A stretch of 64,000 bases of DNA from Pseudomonas sp. 102515 (GCF_031085165.1 NZ_JAVHTY010000001.1:1364001-1428000); one strand, 5' to 3'. Positions 34,540-44,485 are shown, numbered from the stretch's first letter. Notes: generated from the letters alone by a model not told the origin. Numbers and translations: made by a program.

Positions 34540-35331
34540 TCAGTCCAGGCGGAAGGCGTCGGCATCGCGCTGCGCCGGAAAGCGCTGGCGATAGCCGGCC
34601 AGGTCCGCGGCCGCCAGGGTCGTATGGAAGACGCCGGATTCCGCGCCGGCTTCGATCAGGGGTTCACCCTGGAAGTCCAGCACCTGGCTGTCTCCCGCAT
34701 AGGGATGGCCATTGCCGTCGCTGCCGATGCGATTCACCGCGGCGACGTAGCAGAGATTCTCGATGGCCCGCGCCGGCAGCAGGCGGCTCCAATGCCCGCG
34801 CCGCGGCGCCGGCCAGTTGGCTACATAGAGCAGCAGATCGGTATCGTCCTGGGCACGACTCCAGACCGGGAATCTCAGGTCGTAGCAGATCAGCGGGCGG
34901 ATCCGCCAACCCTTGAGTGTCACCACCAGCTGTGTCTCGCCTGGCGCATAGTGTTCGTGCTCGCCGGCCATGCGAAACAGATGGCGCTTGTCGTAGTGCT
35001 GCAACTCGCCATCCGGCGTCGCCCACAGCAGGCGATTGCGGTGCTGCCCATCCGCATCCCGCACGATCAGGCTGCCGGTGATCACGGCGCCGAGACGCTG
35101 CGCCTGTTCTCTCATCCAGGCCGCCGTCGGCCCGTCCGCGGGCTCGGCAAGGACTGTCGATTCCATGGAAAAGCCGGTGGTGAACATCTCCGGCAGGATG
35201 ACCAGGTCGGTCTCGCCCATGTCCGTCAGCAGACACTCGAAATGGGCGCGGTTGGCGGCCGGGGCGTGCCAAACCAGGTCGCTCTGCACCAGCGCCAGGC
35301 GTAGGTCCTGGGTGGGGGTCAGATCGCGCAT
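34540..35331 (-). CDS. Omega-amidase / nitrilase-family carbon-nitrogen hydrolase (YafV-like)
   Basis: The 263 aa protein has the nitrilase triad: Glu in LVILPEMFTTGFS, Lys in HYDKRHLFRM, Cys in RPLICYDLRFP. This matches YafV/Nit2-type omega-amidases, which hydrolyse 2-oxoglutaramate and 2-oxosuccinamate. The start at 35329-35331 follows GGAG and overlaps the 3' end of the upstream aminotransferase gene by 13 bp. Together they suit a glutamine-dependent transamination of the methionine-salvage keto acid. Its stop abuts the convergent IscS-like gene. Confidence 0.9.
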   Translation of the reverse strand: MRDLTPTQDLRLALVQSDLVWHAPAANRAHFECLLTDMGETDLVILPEMFTTGFSMESTVLAEPADGPTAAWMREQAQRLGAVITGSLIVRDADGQHRNRLLWATPDGELQHYDKRHLFRMAGEHEHYAPGETQLVVTLKGWRIRPLICYDLRFPVWSRAQDDTDLLLYVANWPAPRRGHWSRLLPARAIENLCYVAAVNRIGSDGNGHPYAGDSQVLDFQGEPLIEAGAESGVFHTTLAAADLAGYRQRFPAQRDADAFRLD

Positions 35332-36467
35332 AGCCGCTCCGCTGCCTGGCGCAGGGTGTCTTCGCGCTTGGCGAAGCAGAAGCGCACCAGGCGCAGGTCC
35401 GCGGGCGGCGTCTGGTAGAACACCGACAGCGGAATGGCGGCGACGCCATGCTCGCGGGTCAGCCACTCGGCCATGGCCACGTCGTCCAGATCCGGGCGGA
35501 TGGCGGAATAGTCGGCCACCTGGAAATAGGTGCCGGCGGCACGCTGGAAGGTGAAGCGCGAGTTGCCCAGCAGATCGCAGAAGAGATCGCGCTTGGCCTG
35601 GTAGAAGGCCGGCAGCTTGCTGAGGTGTTCGGGATGGGCGGCCATGAAGTCGGCCAGGGCGCCCTGGATCGGCGTCACCCCGCAGAAGCTCACGTACTGG
35701 TGGACCTTGCGCAACTCGGCCGACAGCGCCGGCGGCGCCACCACGTAGCCGGTCTTCCAGCCGGTGACGTGGTAGGTCTTGCCAAAGGAGCTGACCACGA
35801 AGGCGCGGGCATAGAGTTCGTCGTGGGCGATGACGCTGGCATGGCGCTCGTCGTCGTACACCAGGTGCTCATAGACCTCGTCGCTGACCAGGTAGAGATC
35901 GCGCCCACGGATCAGCGCGGCCAGGCGGTCCAGTTCGGCAGCGCTGACCAGGGAGCCACTGGGATTGTGCGGGGTATTGAGCACGATGGCGCGGGTGCGT
36001 GGGCTCAGGGCCGCTTCCAGCGCCGCCCAGTCGATGCCGAAGCCCGGCAGCGCCAGGGGCAGGTGCACACAGCGCCCGCCGGCCAGGTGCACCGAGGGTT
36101 CGTAGCTGTCGTAGCAGGGATCGAAGACGATCACCTCGTCACCTGGCCGCACCAGGGTCTGGAGAGCACAGAACAGGCCCTGGGTGGCCCCGGGCACGAT
36201 GGTGACCTCGGCCTCGGCGTCCACCGCACGGCCATAGAAGCGGGCGACCTTGGCCGCCACCTGCTGGCGCAGCGCCGGCAGCCCGGTCATGGGCGCGTAC
36301 TGGTTGTGACCGGCCGCGACATGGCGACCGACCGCCGCGAGCAGCTCGGCCGGGCCGTCGAAATCGGGAAAGCCCTGGGACAGGTTCAGCGCACCGGTCT
36401 GGGCGGCGAGCTGGGACATGCGGGTAAAGATGGTGACGGCGAGGTCGGGAAGCTTGCTCTGGATCAT
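35319..36467 (-). CDS. Methionine/aromatic aminotransferase (YbdL-like)
   Basis: The 382 aa class I aminotransferase has GALNLSQGFPDFDGP, ATQGLFCALQTLV (PLP phosphate region), LNTPHNPSG, VSDEVYEHLVYD, and the PLP Lys in SSFGKTYHVTGWKTGYV. The opening segment is the signature of YbdL-type kynurenine/methionine aminotransferases, which use glutamine and 2-oxo-4-methylthiobutanoate. It overlaps the omega-amidase gene by 13 bp, so the two are translated together. The order agrees with P. aeruginosa PA3798-PA3797. Confidence 0.9.
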   Translation of the reverse strand: MIQSKLPDLAVTIFTRMSQLAAQTGALNLSQGFPDFDGPAELLAAVGRHVAAGHNQYAPMTGLPALRQQVAAKVARFYGRAVDAEAEVTIVPGATQGLFCALQTLVRPGDEVIVFDPCYDSYEPSVHLAGGRCVHLPLALPGFGIDWAALEAALSPRTRAIVLNTPHNPSGSLVSAAELDRLAALIRGRDLYLVSDEVYEHLVYDDERHASVIAHDELYARAFVVSSFGKTYHVTGWKTGYVVAPPALSAELRKVHQYVSFCGVTPIQGALADFMAAHPEHLSKLPAFYQAKRDLFCDLLGNSRFTFQRAAGTYFQVADYSAIRPDLDDVAMAEWLTREHGVAAIPLSVFYQTPPADLRLVRFCFAKREDTLRQAAERLCAI

Positions 36468-36618
36468 CGCGCGGGTACAGGTCTGGCTGAGAAGACCAGC
36501 AGCCTGCGATTTTTTCCCCGCCAGGGCAAGGGATGGGGCGTGGAAAAGGGAGCGGTTCGCCCCACGCGGCCAGCTGGACGCTCAGCCGCGATCCGCAGGG
36601 CCTCGATAAGGCTGATCA

Positions 36619-36651
36619 CGTAGCGTGGGAAACGGCGCAGCCTTTTCCACG
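36619..36651. repeat. Family C hairpin repeat, reverse
   Basis: CGTAGCGTGGGAAACGGCGC then AGCCTTTTCCACG. The arms GTGGgAAA/TTTtCCAC are imperfect and the loop CGGCGCAGCC equals that of family B at 17787. It lies in the 270-bp gap 36468-36737, whose left half holds only degenerate repeat-like GC-rich sequence. Confidence 0.55.
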
Positions 36652-36690
36652 GGTGCTTCCACGACGGGATTGCCTTGACGCATCACCAAA

Positions 36691-36716
36691 GAAAAAGGGG
36701 GCTATCGAGCCCCCTT
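36691..36716 (-). terminator. Rho-independent terminator of der
   Basis: Read on the minus strand: AAGGGGGCT, loop CGAT, AGCCCCCTT (36716-36695), then TTTCTTTGG. A 9-bp perfect stem about 22 bp after the der stop. Confidence 0.85.
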
Positions 36717-36737
36717 CCTTTCGCAGCATGCCACGGT

Positions 36738-38225
36738 CTACCGCCGCTTGTCCTTGCGCTTCTTCTCGGCCTTCTTGTGGTGGCTCATCAACCGGCGCTT
36801 CTTGTTGACCTGGCGCTCGGTGAGGGTGTTCTTCTTGCCCTCGAAGGGGTTCTCGCCACCGCGGTATTCGATGCGGATCGGCGTACCCACCAGCTTGAGC
36901 ACCCGGCGATAGGTCTTTTCCAGGTAGCGGGTATAGGACTTGGGCACCGCATCCGTCTGGTTGCCGTGGATGACGATCAGCGGCGGGTTGGCGCCGCCCA
37001 GGTGGGCATAGCGCAGCTTGATGCGCCGGCCACTGACCATCGGCGGCTGGTGCTCCTGCACCGCGTCCTCGAGGATCTGGGTCAGGCGGCTGGTGGGCCA
37101 GCGAGTGGTGGCCGAGGCGAAGGACTGCTGCACCGACTTGTACAGGTGACCCACGCCGGTGCCATGCAGCGCCGAGATGAAGTGGATGTCGGCGAAGTCG
37201 ACGAACAGCAGCCGGCGCTCCAGCTCGGTCTTGACGTAGTCGCGCTCGCCGGACTCCATGCCGTCCCACTTGTTGAGGGCGATCACCAGGGCGCGACCGG
37301 TCTCCAGCACGAAGCCGAGCAGGTTGAGGTCGTGCTCGACCACGCCTTCGCGGGCGTCCATGACGAAGATCACCACGTTGGCGTCCTGGATCGCCTGTAG
37401 CGTCTTGACCACCGAGAACTTCTCGACCGCCTCGAAGACCTTGCCGCGGCGGCGCACGCCGGCGGTGTCGATCAGGGTGTAGCGTTCTTCGTTGCGTTCG
37501 AAAGGGATGTAGATGCTGTCGCGCGTGGTGCCGGCCTGGTCATAGACGATCACCCGCTCTTCGCCGAGCATGCGGTTGACCAGGGTCGACTTGCCGACGT
37601 TGGGCCGGCCGATCACGGCGATCTTGATGCCGGTGGTCTCGTCGATGCCCTGCACGCGACGGAAGACGTCACCGCCCTCTTCCGCGGCGGCGCGCACCTG
37701 CTCCTCGGTGAGCTCCTCGACCTCGACCTCATCCTTGGGAAAGACGCCCAGGGCGTCTTCCAGCAGGTTGTTCACGCCGCGCCCGTGGGCCGCCGCGATG
37801 GGATAGGCGTCGCCAATGGCCAGCGGGCTGAATTCCGCCCGGGCGATATCCGGGTCGACGGTATCGACCTTGTTGGCCACCAGGAAGGTGCGCTTGTTTC
37901 GCTTGCGCAGGTGCTCGGCGATCATCTGGTCGGCGACGGTCATGCCTTCGCGGGAGTCCACCAGGAACAGCACCGCATCGGATTCTTCGATGGCCTGCAG
38001 CGACTGCTCGGCCATCTTCAGGTCGATACCTTCCTCGTCACCAGAGATACCGCCGGTGTCGACCACGATGTAGGTGCGCCCCTGCCACTTGGCTTCGCCG
38101 TACTTGCGATCGCGGGTCAGGCCGGCGAAGTCGGCGACGATGGCGTCCCGGGTCTTGGTCAGGCGGTTGAAAAGCGTGGATTTGCCGACGTTCGGCCGCC
38201 CCACCAGGGCAATTACGGGAACCAT
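36738..38225 (-). CDS. der: Ribosome biogenesis GTPase Der (EngA)
   Basis: The 495 aa protein contains two tandem GTPase domains, each with [10 protein letters not shown] (first at 9-18, second near 208), DTGG/DTAG switch motifs, and NKVD/NKWD specificity motifs, then a C-terminal KH-like domain and a very basic tail ([19 protein letters not shown]). Der is essential for 50S assembly. Its place next to bamB is conserved in gammaproteobacteria. A 15-bp hairpin lies in its upstream region. Confidence 0.97.
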   Translation of the reverse strand: MVPVIALVGRPNVGKSTLFNRLTKTRDAIVADFAGLTRDRKYGEAKWQGRTYIVVDTGGISGDEEGIDLKMAEQSLQAIEESDAVLFLVDSREGMTVADQMIAEHLRKRNKRTFLVANKVDTVDPDIARAEFSPLAIGDAYPIAAAHGRGVNNLLEDALGVFPKDEVEVEELTEEQVRAAAEEGGDVFRRVQGIDETTGIKIAVIGRPNVGKSTLVNRMLGEERVIVYDQAGTTRDSIYIPFERNEERYTLIDTAGVRRRGKVFEAVEKFSVVKTLQAIQDANVVIFVMDAREGVVEHDLNLLGFVLETGRALVIALNKWDGMESGERDYVKTELERRLLFVDFADIHFISALHGTGVGHLYKSVQQSFASATTRWPTSRLTQILEDAVQEHQPPMVSGRRIKLRYAHLGGANPPLIVIHGNQTDAVPKSYTRYLEKTYRRVLKLVGTPIRIEYRGGENPFEGKKNTLTERQVNKKRRLMSHHKKAEKKRKDKRR

Positions 38226-38249
38226 ACGGCTCTCCCAGAGCAGAAAACA

Positions 38250-38286
38250 CGATGGCCGCTACCGAACTTCACGGTAGCGGCCATCG
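38250..38286 (-). terminator. 15-bp perfect hairpin between bamB and der
   Basis: CGATGGCCGCTACCG (38250-38264), 7-nt loop, CGGTAGCGGCCATCG (38272-38286). On the minus strand it is followed by TGTTTTCTG, a weak T-tract, so it may terminate bamB transcripts or shape the der 5' end. Confidence 0.5.
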
Positions 38287-38329
38287 GTTGAGGATAAAGG
38301 TGTAGTGCGGTGTTTCAGAGGTTACTACA

Positions 38330-38445
38330 CAATTTTGGCGGCGCTTTTTCGGCCTGGACGGCGCTGTCACTCCTCGCCATAGCCCTGCTATGACTCGTCG
38401 CGGCGCCTTGCCCAGACCCAACAATCACTCGCCAATTCTTGCGCG
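38330..38445. repeat. Pseudomonas-type intergenic element in the bamB-der spacer
   Basis: The 238-bp spacer contains GGCGGCGCTTTTTCGGCC, a central CATAGC-CCT-GCTATG dyad (38382-38396) and GTCGCGGCGCCTTGCCCAGA. I recall near-identical stretches repeated in Pseudomonas intergenic regions. It has no ORF. The single copy here means the repeat status rests on recollection. Confidence 0.4.
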
Positions 38446-38463
38446 AACTTCTAAAACACCCCA

Positions 38464-39606
38464 CTAGCGCAGACGATAGGCGACGAGTTTACCGCCATTG
38501 CCGTAAACATAGAGCATGTCGCCGACGACCAGTGGCCGTACCCGGACGCCGTCACCGTCGACCTTGGTGCGACCGACGAAACGCCCATCGACCTGGCTCA
38601 GCAGGTGGATGTAGCCGGCGTAGTCGCCCACCACCACGTTGCTCGACCAGACCACCGGGCCGGTGAGCTGGCGACGGGCCAGATCGGCATTGGTCCAGAG
38701 CGCGGAGGTCGAGGATTCCTCGACGGCCTCCACGGTGCCGTTGTCCAGGCTCAGGTAGACGTTGCCGAAGCCTTCGGCGACGCCGTCGTAGCTGGAGGCA
38801 TCCCGCTGCCAGAGGACCTGGCCATTGGCCGGATTGAGCGCGGCTACGCGGCCGTTGTAGCTGACCACATAGAGGGTGTCGCCCGACAGCGACAGGCCAC
38901 CGTCCACGTCGACGATGCGCTCCAGTTCGGAACGGCCCTTGGGCACGGCAATCTGCTGTTCCCACAACGGCAGGCCACGCTGCACGTCCAGGGCGACCAC
39001 CTTGCCGCTGGCGAAGCCGGCCATGACCACTTGGTTGGTGACCAGGGGGGCACCGGTGCCCCTCAGACTCAGCACGGGCTGGGTGTCTTCGTAGATCCAG
39101 CGACGGGTGCCGCTGCCCAGTTCGAAGGCCTGCAGCTTGTCGTCCTGGGACTGCACCACCACCACGTCGTTGTTGACCACCGGGGCGGACAGCACCTCGC
39201 TGGACGCCTGGGCGCGCCACTTCTCGTCGCCACTGGCACTGTCGAGGGCGATCACCTGGCCACGCAGGGTGCCAACCAGCACCAGGCCGGAACCGACCCC
39301 GACGCCGCCGGATACCGGCAGGTCCAGGTCTTTCTTCCACAGCACCTGGCCGGTCTCGCGATTCATCGCCATGACCCGGCCATCGGCATCGGCGGCAAAG
39401 ATCGTCTGACCGTCCACGGCCGGTACCAGGCGGTTGTATTCCTTGCCCTGGCCATCGCCCACCGAACGACTCCAGACTTCATCCAGCCGGACTTCGGCCT
39501 TGATGTCCTTCAGCTCGGCCGGCGGCAATTCCTTCTTACCGGTGCTGCTGCACCCGACGACCGCAAGGGCGAGACCCAGTACCGCGATAGGCTTCCAGCG
39601 CAACAT
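38464..39606 (-). CDS. bamB: Outer membrane assembly lipoprotein BamB
   Basis: The 380 aa protein has a lipoprotein signal (LGLALAVVGC lipobox near residue 19) and an eight-bladed PQQ-like propeller with repeated blades such as IFAADADGRVMAMNRETGQVLWKKDL, LVLVGTLRGQVIALDSASGDEKW and LYVVSYNGRVAALNPANGQVLWQ. It is a BAM-complex scaffold that helps insert beta-barrel proteins. Its start overlaps the stop of the upstream yfgM-type gene by one base (TGATG). Confidence 0.96.
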   Translation of the reverse strand: MLRWKPIAVLGLALAVVGCSSTGKKELPPAELKDIKAEVRLDEVWSRSVGDGQGKEYNRLVPAVDGQTIFAADADGRVMAMNRETGQVLWKKDLDLPVSGGVGVGSGLVLVGTLRGQVIALDSASGDEKWRAQASSEVLSAPVVNNDVVVVQSQDDKLQAFELGSGTRRWIYEDTQPVLSLRGTGAPLVTNQVVMAGFASGKVVALDVQRGLPLWEQQIAVPKGRSELERIVDVDGGLSLSGDTLYVVSYNGRVAALNPANGQVLWQRDASSYDGVAEGFGNVYLSLDNGTVEAVEESSTSALWTNADLARRQLTGPVVWSSNVVVGDYAGYIHLLSQVDGRFVGRTKVDGDGVRVRPLVVGDMLYVYGNGGKLVAYRLR

Positions 39607-40247
39607 CAGGCGTCTCCTTTGGCGAGATCATCGAGTTTCATCTGCAGCACGCCTTCGGCTGCATCGTTGGGCAGCGCGGCGCGGGCTTTTTCATAGGCGG
39701 CGCGGGCCTCGACCGGCTTCTTCAATGCCACCAGCAGGTCGCCCCGCAATTCTTCGCGGTTGGCGACATAGGCCTTGGGCGCCTCGCCATCCAGCAGCTT
39801 GAGGCCTTCCTCGGCCTTGCCCTGGGCTGCCAGCACCCGGGCCAGACGCTGACGCGCCAGCTCGCCGAGTTCGGCGTCGTGGGGCTTGTCCACCACGGCC
39901 TTGAGTTCGGCGGCGGCGTCGTCCAGGCGATTGTTCTCCACGGCCACCTTGGCGACGAAGAGACTCCCGTACTGGGCGTAGGCGGTACCGGAATAATCCT
40001 GCTTGAGCTTGCCGTAGGTATCGGTCACCCGGGCGGTGTCGACCTTGCCACCGGGCGCCAGGGTAGCTTCCACCAGCTGCTGATAGAGCACCGAGGCGCC
40101 TTGCGCCTGGTTGTTCTGATAGCGCTGCCAGCCCTGCCAGCCCAGTACCGCCACCAGGGCGATGACGCCACCGGCCAGCAGCGGCTTGCCGTTACGCTGC
40201 CACCAGGCCTTGGCGACCACCAGATTGTCGTCGTCGATGGAACTCAA
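39606..40247 (-). CDS. yfgM: YfgM-family tetratricopeptide membrane protein
   Basis: The 213 aa product (start TTG at 40245-40247, with AGGAG 7 bases before) begins SSIDDDNLVVAKAWWQRNGKPLLAGG, a short cytoplasmic part then a membrane helix (GGVIALVAVLGWQGWQRY). A periplasmic TPR-like helical domain follows (AAAELKAVVDKPHDAELGELARQRLARVLAAQGK). YfgM works with the SecYEG/PpiD translocon and is always beside bamB/hisS. An earlier TTG at 40262 would overlap the RBS, so I reject it. Confidence 0.9.
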   Translation of the reverse strand: MSSIDDDNLVVAKAWWQRNGKPLLAGGVIALVAVLGWQGWQRYQNNQAQGASVLYQQLVEATLAPGGKVDTARVTDTYGKLKQDYSGTAYAQYGSLFVAKVAVENNRLDDAAAELKAVVDKPHDAELGELARQRLARVLAAQGKAEEGLKLLDGEAPKAYVANREELRGDLLVALKKPVEARAAYEKARAALPNDAAEGVLQMKLDDLAKGDA

Positions 40248-40258
40248 ATCCGTTCTCC

Positions 40259-41566
40259 TCAATTCCCGCGACCGGAACCGGCCGGGGGCAAAATCTCGTC
40301 CAGACGAGCGGCCAGGGCCGCGAAGTCGACCTTTTCCTGGGGCGCCTCGCCACGCAGCGGCTTGAGTGCCACCTGTTGCGTGGCCAGTTCGTCGTCGCCC
40401 AGGATCATCGCCCAGAGCGCGCCGCTCTTGTCGGCCTTCTTGAACTGGCTCTTGAAGCTGCCGGCGCCGGCGTTGACCAGCAGACGCAGGTCGGGACGGG
40501 CATCGCGCAGTTGCTCGGCCAGCTTGAGGCCGGCCAGCTCGGCCGCCTCGCCAAAGGCGCAGAGATAGAGATCGGCGGGGCGCTGCAGATCACCGGGCAG
40601 ACGCTCCAGGGTTTCCAGCAGCAGCACCAGGCGCTCGACCCCCATGGCGAAACCGACCCCAGGGGTGGGCTTGCCGCCGAACTGGGTGATCAGGCCGTCG
40701 TAGCGGCCACCGGCGCAGACGGTGCCCTGGGCCCCCAGCTTGTCGGTGACCCACTCGAAGACGGTACGGCCGTAGTAGTCCAGGCCACGCACCAGCTTGG
40801 GATTGATCTGGTAGCGGATGCCGGCGGCGTCCAGGCGGGCCTTGAGGCCGTCGAAGTGGGCACGGGATTCGTCGTCCAGGTAATCCGCCAGGGTCGGGGC
40901 GTCCTGCAACAGCGCCTGGGTCTGGGCGTTCTTGCTGTCGAGGATGCGCAGCGGATTGGTGGTCAGGCGCCGCTGGCTGTCTTCGTCGAGCTGCTCGAAG
41001 CGGTCCTGCAGATAGGCCACCAGGGCTTCGCGATAGCGCACGCGATCGGCGCTGGAACCCAGGCTGTTGAGCTGCAGGGTGACGGCGTCGCTCAGGCCCA
41101 GGCGCTGCCAGAGGCGCGCGGTGAGCACGATCAGTTCGGCGTCGATGTCCGGACCGGGCAGGTTGAAGACCTCCACGCCGATCTGGTGGAACTGGCGATA
41201 GCGGCCCTTCTGCGGCTTCTCGTAGCGGAACATCGGCCCGGCGTACCAGAGCTTCTGCACCTGGCCACCGCCGGTCATGCCATGTTCGAGCACGGCCCGC
41301 ACGCAACCCGCGGTGCCTTCGGGTCTCAGGGTCAGGGACTCCTCGTTGCGGTCGAGGAAGGTGTACATCTCCTTGTCGACCACGTCGGTGCCCTCGCCGA
41401 TACCGCGGGCGAAGAGTTCGGTGAACTCCATGATGGGCAGACGGATCTCGTGGTAACCATAGCCGTCGAGCAACGTCGCGAAGGTACGTTCCAGGTAGCG
41501 CCAGGCCGGAGTCTGCTCCGGCAGGATATCGTTCATGCCACGGATGGCTTGCAGGGACTTGCTCAC
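40259..41566 (-). CDS. hisS: Histidyl-tRNA synthetase
   Basis: The 435 aa class II synthetase shows motif 1 ([28 protein letters not shown]), motif 2 ([18 protein letters not shown]...[17 protein letters not shown]), the histidine-specific [12 protein letters not shown] and [13 protein letters not shown], motif 3 ([14 protein letters not shown]), and the C-terminal anticodon-binding domain (about 330-420). Start codon is GTG. It attaches histidine to tRNA-His. Confidence 0.97.
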   Translation of the reverse strand: MSKSLQAIRGMNDILPEQTPAWRYLERTFATLLDGYGYHEIRLPIMEFTELFARGIGEGTDVVDKEMYTFLDRNEESLTLRPEGTAGCVRAVLEHGMTGGGQVQKLWYAGPMFRYEKPQKGRYRQFHQIGVEVFNLPGPDIDAELIVLTARLWQRLGLSDAVTLQLNSLGSSADRVRYREALVAYLQDRFEQLDEDSQRRLTTNPLRILDSKNAQTQALLQDAPTLADYLDDESRAHFDGLKARLDAAGIRYQINPKLVRGLDYYGRTVFEWVTDKLGAQGTVCAGGRYDGLITQFGGKPTPGVGFAMGVERLVLLLETLERLPGDLQRPADLYLCAFGEAAELAGLKLAEQLRDARPDLRLLVNAGAGSFKSQFKKADKSGALWAMILGDDELATQQVALKPLRGEAPQEKVDFAALAARLDEILPPAGSGRGN

Positions 41567-41590
41567 GAAAGGGCCTTATTCCTTGATCTT

Positions 41591-42703
41591 TCAGCTGCGC
41601 GCGATGAGTGCGGCATCCGCTTCGGCCTTCTCGGCCGCCTTGCGGCGGATGAGCCCTTCCAGCTCGTCCACCAGATTGTCGTTGTTCAGCTTGGAGGCCG
41701 GCTTGCCGTCGATGTACACCAGGTTGTTGGGCGTACCTCCGGTCAGGCCGACATGGGCCTCCTTGGCTTCGCCGGGGCCGTTGACCACGCAGCCGATCAC
41801 CGCGACGTCCAGCGGCACCAGCAGGTCCTCCAGGCGCCCTTCCAGCTCGTTCATGGTCTTGACCACATCGAAGTTCTGCCGCGAGCAGCTCGGGCAGGCG
41901 ATGAAGTTGATGCCACGCGAACGCAGGCGCAGGGATTTCAGGATGTCGAAACCGACCTTGATCTCCTCGACCGGATCGGCCGCGAGCGAGATGCGGATGG
42001 TGTCGCCGATGCCGTCAGCCAGCAGCATGCCCAGACCCACGGCGGATTTCACCGTACCCGAGCGCAGGCCGCCGGCTTCGGTGATGCCCAGGTGCAGCGG
42101 CTGCTCGATGCGGGTGGCCAGCTGGCGATAGGCGGCCACGGCCATGAAGACGTCACTGGCCTTCACGCTGACCTTGAAGTCCGGATAGTCCAGCTTCTCC
42201 AGGTGGTCGACGTGGCGCATGGCCGATTCCACCAGGGCTTCCGGGGTGGGCTCGCCGTATTTCTTCTGTAGGTCCTTTTCCAGCGAACCGGCGTTGACGC
42301 CGATGCGGATCGGGATGCCGCGCTCGCGGGCCGCGTCGACCACCGCCCTGACCCGGTCTTCGCGACCGATGTTGCCGGGGTTGATGCGCAGGCAGTCAAC
42401 GCCCAGTTCGGCCACACGCAGGGCGATCTTGTAGTCGAAGTGGATGTCGGCCACCAGCGGCAGGCTGACCCGCTGCTTGATGCGACCGAAGGCTTCGGCG
42501 GCGTCCATGTCGGGCACCGAGATGCGCACGATGTCGGCACCGGCGTCCTGCAGGCGCTGGATCTGCGCCACGGTGGCGTCGACGTCGCAGGTTTCGGTGT
42601 TGGTCATGCTCTGCACGGCGATGGGGGCATCGCCGCCGACCGGCACCGAGCCGACCCAGATCTTGCGGGACAACCGACGTTTGATGGGCGATTCGCTATG
42701 CAT
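41591..42703 (-). CDS. ispG: (E)-4-hydroxy-3-methylbut-2-enyl-diphosphate synthase
   Basis: The 370 aa protein of the MEP isoprenoid pathway has an N-terminal TIM barrel and a C-terminal [4Fe-4S] domain whose ligands are visible: Cys270 and Cys273 (ACPSCSRQ) and Cys305 ([13 protein letters not shown]). It reduces MEcPP to HMBPP using flavodoxin electrons. As an Fe-S enzyme it sits in the same gene run as the isc operon. 370-375 aa is the usual length. Confidence 0.97.
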   Translation of the reverse strand: MHSESPIKRRLSRKIWVGSVPVGGDAPIAVQSMTNTETCDVDATVAQIQRLQDAGADIVRISVPDMDAAEAFGRIKQRVSLPLVADIHFDYKIALRVAELGVDCLRINPGNIGREDRVRAVVDAARERGIPIRIGVNAGSLEKDLQKKYGEPTPEALVESAMRHVDHLEKLDYPDFKVSVKASDVFMAVAAYRQLATRIEQPLHLGITEAGGLRSGTVKSAVGLGMLLADGIGDTIRISLAADPVEEIKVGFDILKSLRLRSRGINFIACPSCSRQNFDVVKTMNELEGRLEDLLVPLDVAVIGCVVNGPGEAKEAHVGLTGGTPNNLVYIDGKPASKLNNDNLVDELEGLIRRKAAEKAEADAALIARS

Positions 42704-42730
42704 GCTGGTTTCCCATGGGGTCGCCGGACG

Positions 42731-43708
42731 TCATTGTCCGGCCTGACCGAGTTTGATGCGGGCGGTCTCGCCCTTGGTGTAGGGCGCGAGGTCGACGACC
42801 TGGCCGTTGTAGGAGATCTGGGCACCGCGGGCGAAACCGAGACGGATGTTCACCGGTGCCTTGATCGAGGCGTAATCCAGGCTCTCGCCGCCCTTCTTCA
42901 CGCCACTGAAGAGGATCTTGCCGGTACCGTCGCTGACCTGCGTCCAGCAGCTGGCGGTGAACCGGATGTTCAGGCTGTCGCTGCCGGCCACGGGAGCCGC
43001 GGCAGGCGCGCTGGCCGGCGCGGCAGGGGCCGCGGCGGTGGGCGCCGTGGGAGTAGGCGTGGTCGAACCCGTTACCGGGGCCGGGGTGGGCGCGGCGGTG
43101 GGGGCGGTCATGGCGGCGACGGCGTTGGCATCCGGCGTCGGCGTGCCTACCGGGGAAGGCAGGGTGGCAGCCGGCTGCTGGGCGACGACCGGGGGTTGTT
43201 CTTCCGGCTCGTCGATGGGGTGGATCTCGGTCTTGCCGTCGGCACCCTCGACCTCGACATGCTCCATGCTCACGGCACTGGAGCTGGAGGCCTGGCGACT
43301 GCGCTCCTGCCACCAGAACAGGCCCATGGCTATGATCAGCACCACCAGGATGAAACTGACGAATCTCAGGACATTGCGCGACAGCCGCACCGGCTCGTCG
43401 AGACGACCCAGGCTGTGCACGGTGCTGCCTTTGGCATCGGTGCCGGTATAGCCGTCGAAGGTACGCACCAGCTCGACCTGGTCCAGGCCGAGCAGCTTGC
43501 CATAGGCCTTGGTGTAGCCACGGGCAAAGGTGTGCCCCGGCATCTGCTGATAGTTGCCGGACTCGAGCTGCTCGATGATGCGCTCGCTGAGATTGAGATT
43601 CTGGGCGACCTGGGCCTGGCTCCAGCCAAGTTCCAGCCGCTTCTGCCGCAAGATCTCACCGGGATTGCCCCGTCCGGCGTGTACCGCTTCGGATTGCACT
43701 GCGGTCAT
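42731..43708 (-). CDS. rodZ: Cytoskeletal protein RodZ
   Basis: The 325 aa protein has an N-terminal HTH of the Xre/Cro type (LRQKRLELGWSQAQVAQNLNLSERIIEQLESGNYQQMPGHTFARGYTKAYG) that binds MreB, one membrane helix (VLRFVSFILVVLIIAMGLFWW, about 112-132), a long Pro/Ala/Thr low-complexity periplasmic linker (about 165-245), and a C-terminal DUF4115 domain (SCWTQVSDGTGKILFSGVKKG). It couples MreB to the wall elongation machinery. Starts by ATGA overlap with pilF. Confidence 0.95.
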   Translation of the reverse strand: MTAVQSEAVHAGRGNPGEILRQKRLELGWSQAQVAQNLNLSERIIEQLESGNYQQMPGHTFARGYTKAYGKLLGLDQVELVRTFDGYTGTDAKGSTVHSLGRLDEPVRLSRNVLRFVSFILVVLIIAMGLFWWQERSRQASSSSAVSMEHVEVEGADGKTEIHPIDEPEEQPPVVAQQPAATLPSPVGTPTPDANAVAAMTAPTAAPTPAPVTGSTTPTPTAPTAAAPAAPASAPAAAPVAGSDSLNIRFTASCWTQVSDGTGKILFSGVKKGGESLDYASIKAPVNIRLGFARGAQISYNGQVVDLAPYTKGETARIKLGQAGQ

Positions 43709-44475
43709 TTCTGCTCCGACTGAAGTTGACGATATTCAGGTGAGTTCGGGTAGAGGCGCTTCAGCTGCAGGGCGTAACTCGCGGCGGTGTTGCGATCATT
43801 GAACACCTCGGCGAGACGGATCCCGAGCAACAGGCTGCGGGCATCCTGGGGGCTTAGCTGGCTGAAGGCCTGGTAATAGCTCCGGGACGGCACGTAATCG
43901 CGCGTCTGGTAGGCCAATTGAGCCAATTCGAACAGGGCCCTGGGCTGATTGCGATCCAGCCGCAGGGATTTTTCCAGATTTTCCTTGCCCAAGTCGACCT
44001 GATTGAGTCGCAGGGCGGTCAGGCCGAGATTCTCGAACACCCGGGCGCGCTCCGGGTAGAGGCTGTCCTCGGCGGCCTGGGTAAAGCGTTCGTAGGCATC
44101 CTTGTAGCGCCCCTGCTCATAGAGGAAGCTGCCGTAGTTGTTGAGGATGCGGGCATCGTGGGGCCGCTCGCGCAGGGCCAGGCGGTATTCCTGATCGGCC
44201 AGGTCGGTCTCGCCCTGGGCCTGGAACACCAGTCCGAGCGCGGCATGGGCGTCGGCGCTCGACGAATCCAGCTCCAGGGCCTTCTTCAGGGGTACCTTCG
44301 CCTGCTCGGTATTACCCTGCTGAACATAGCCGAGGCCGAGCTGGATGTAGGCGTCACGGGCCTGCATCCGTCCCTGGCGGGTATCCATGGGGTTGCGATC
44401 ACCCTCGGTCACGCAGCCGGCGAGGCCGCCGACCACCAGGGCGAGCGCGACAGCCGCAAAGCGCGTGATCGCCAT
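43705..44475 (-). CDS. pilF: Type IV pilus biogenesis/stability lipoprotein PilF (PilW)
   Basis: The 256 aa product has a lipoprotein signal (AVALALVVGGLAGC lipobox) and about six TPR units (YIQLGLGYVQQGNTEQAKVPLKKALELDSSSADAHAALGLVFQAQGETDLADQEYRLAL...). PilF is the pilotin that carries the secretin PilQ to the outer membrane. Location between rlmN and rodZ is the Pseudomonas order. It overlaps rodZ by 4 bp. Confidence 0.95.
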   Translation of the reverse strand: MAITRFAAVALALVVGGLAGCVTEGDRNPMDTRQGRMQARDAYIQLGLGYVQQGNTEQAKVPLKKALELDSSSADAHAALGLVFQAQGETDLADQEYRLALRERPHDARILNNYGSFLYEQGRYKDAYERFTQAAEDSLYPERARVFENLGLTALRLNQVDLGKENLEKSLRLDRNQPRALFELAQLAYQTRDYVPSRSYYQAFSQLSPQDARSLLLGIRLAEVFNDRNTAASYALQLKRLYPNSPEYRQLQSEQK

Positions 44476-44485
44476 GGTCGCGCCC

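Noticed and set aside
40376-42271. Plus-strand ORF of 631 aa across hisS and ispG
   Set aside because: Opposes two essential, fully motif-supported genes; shadow.
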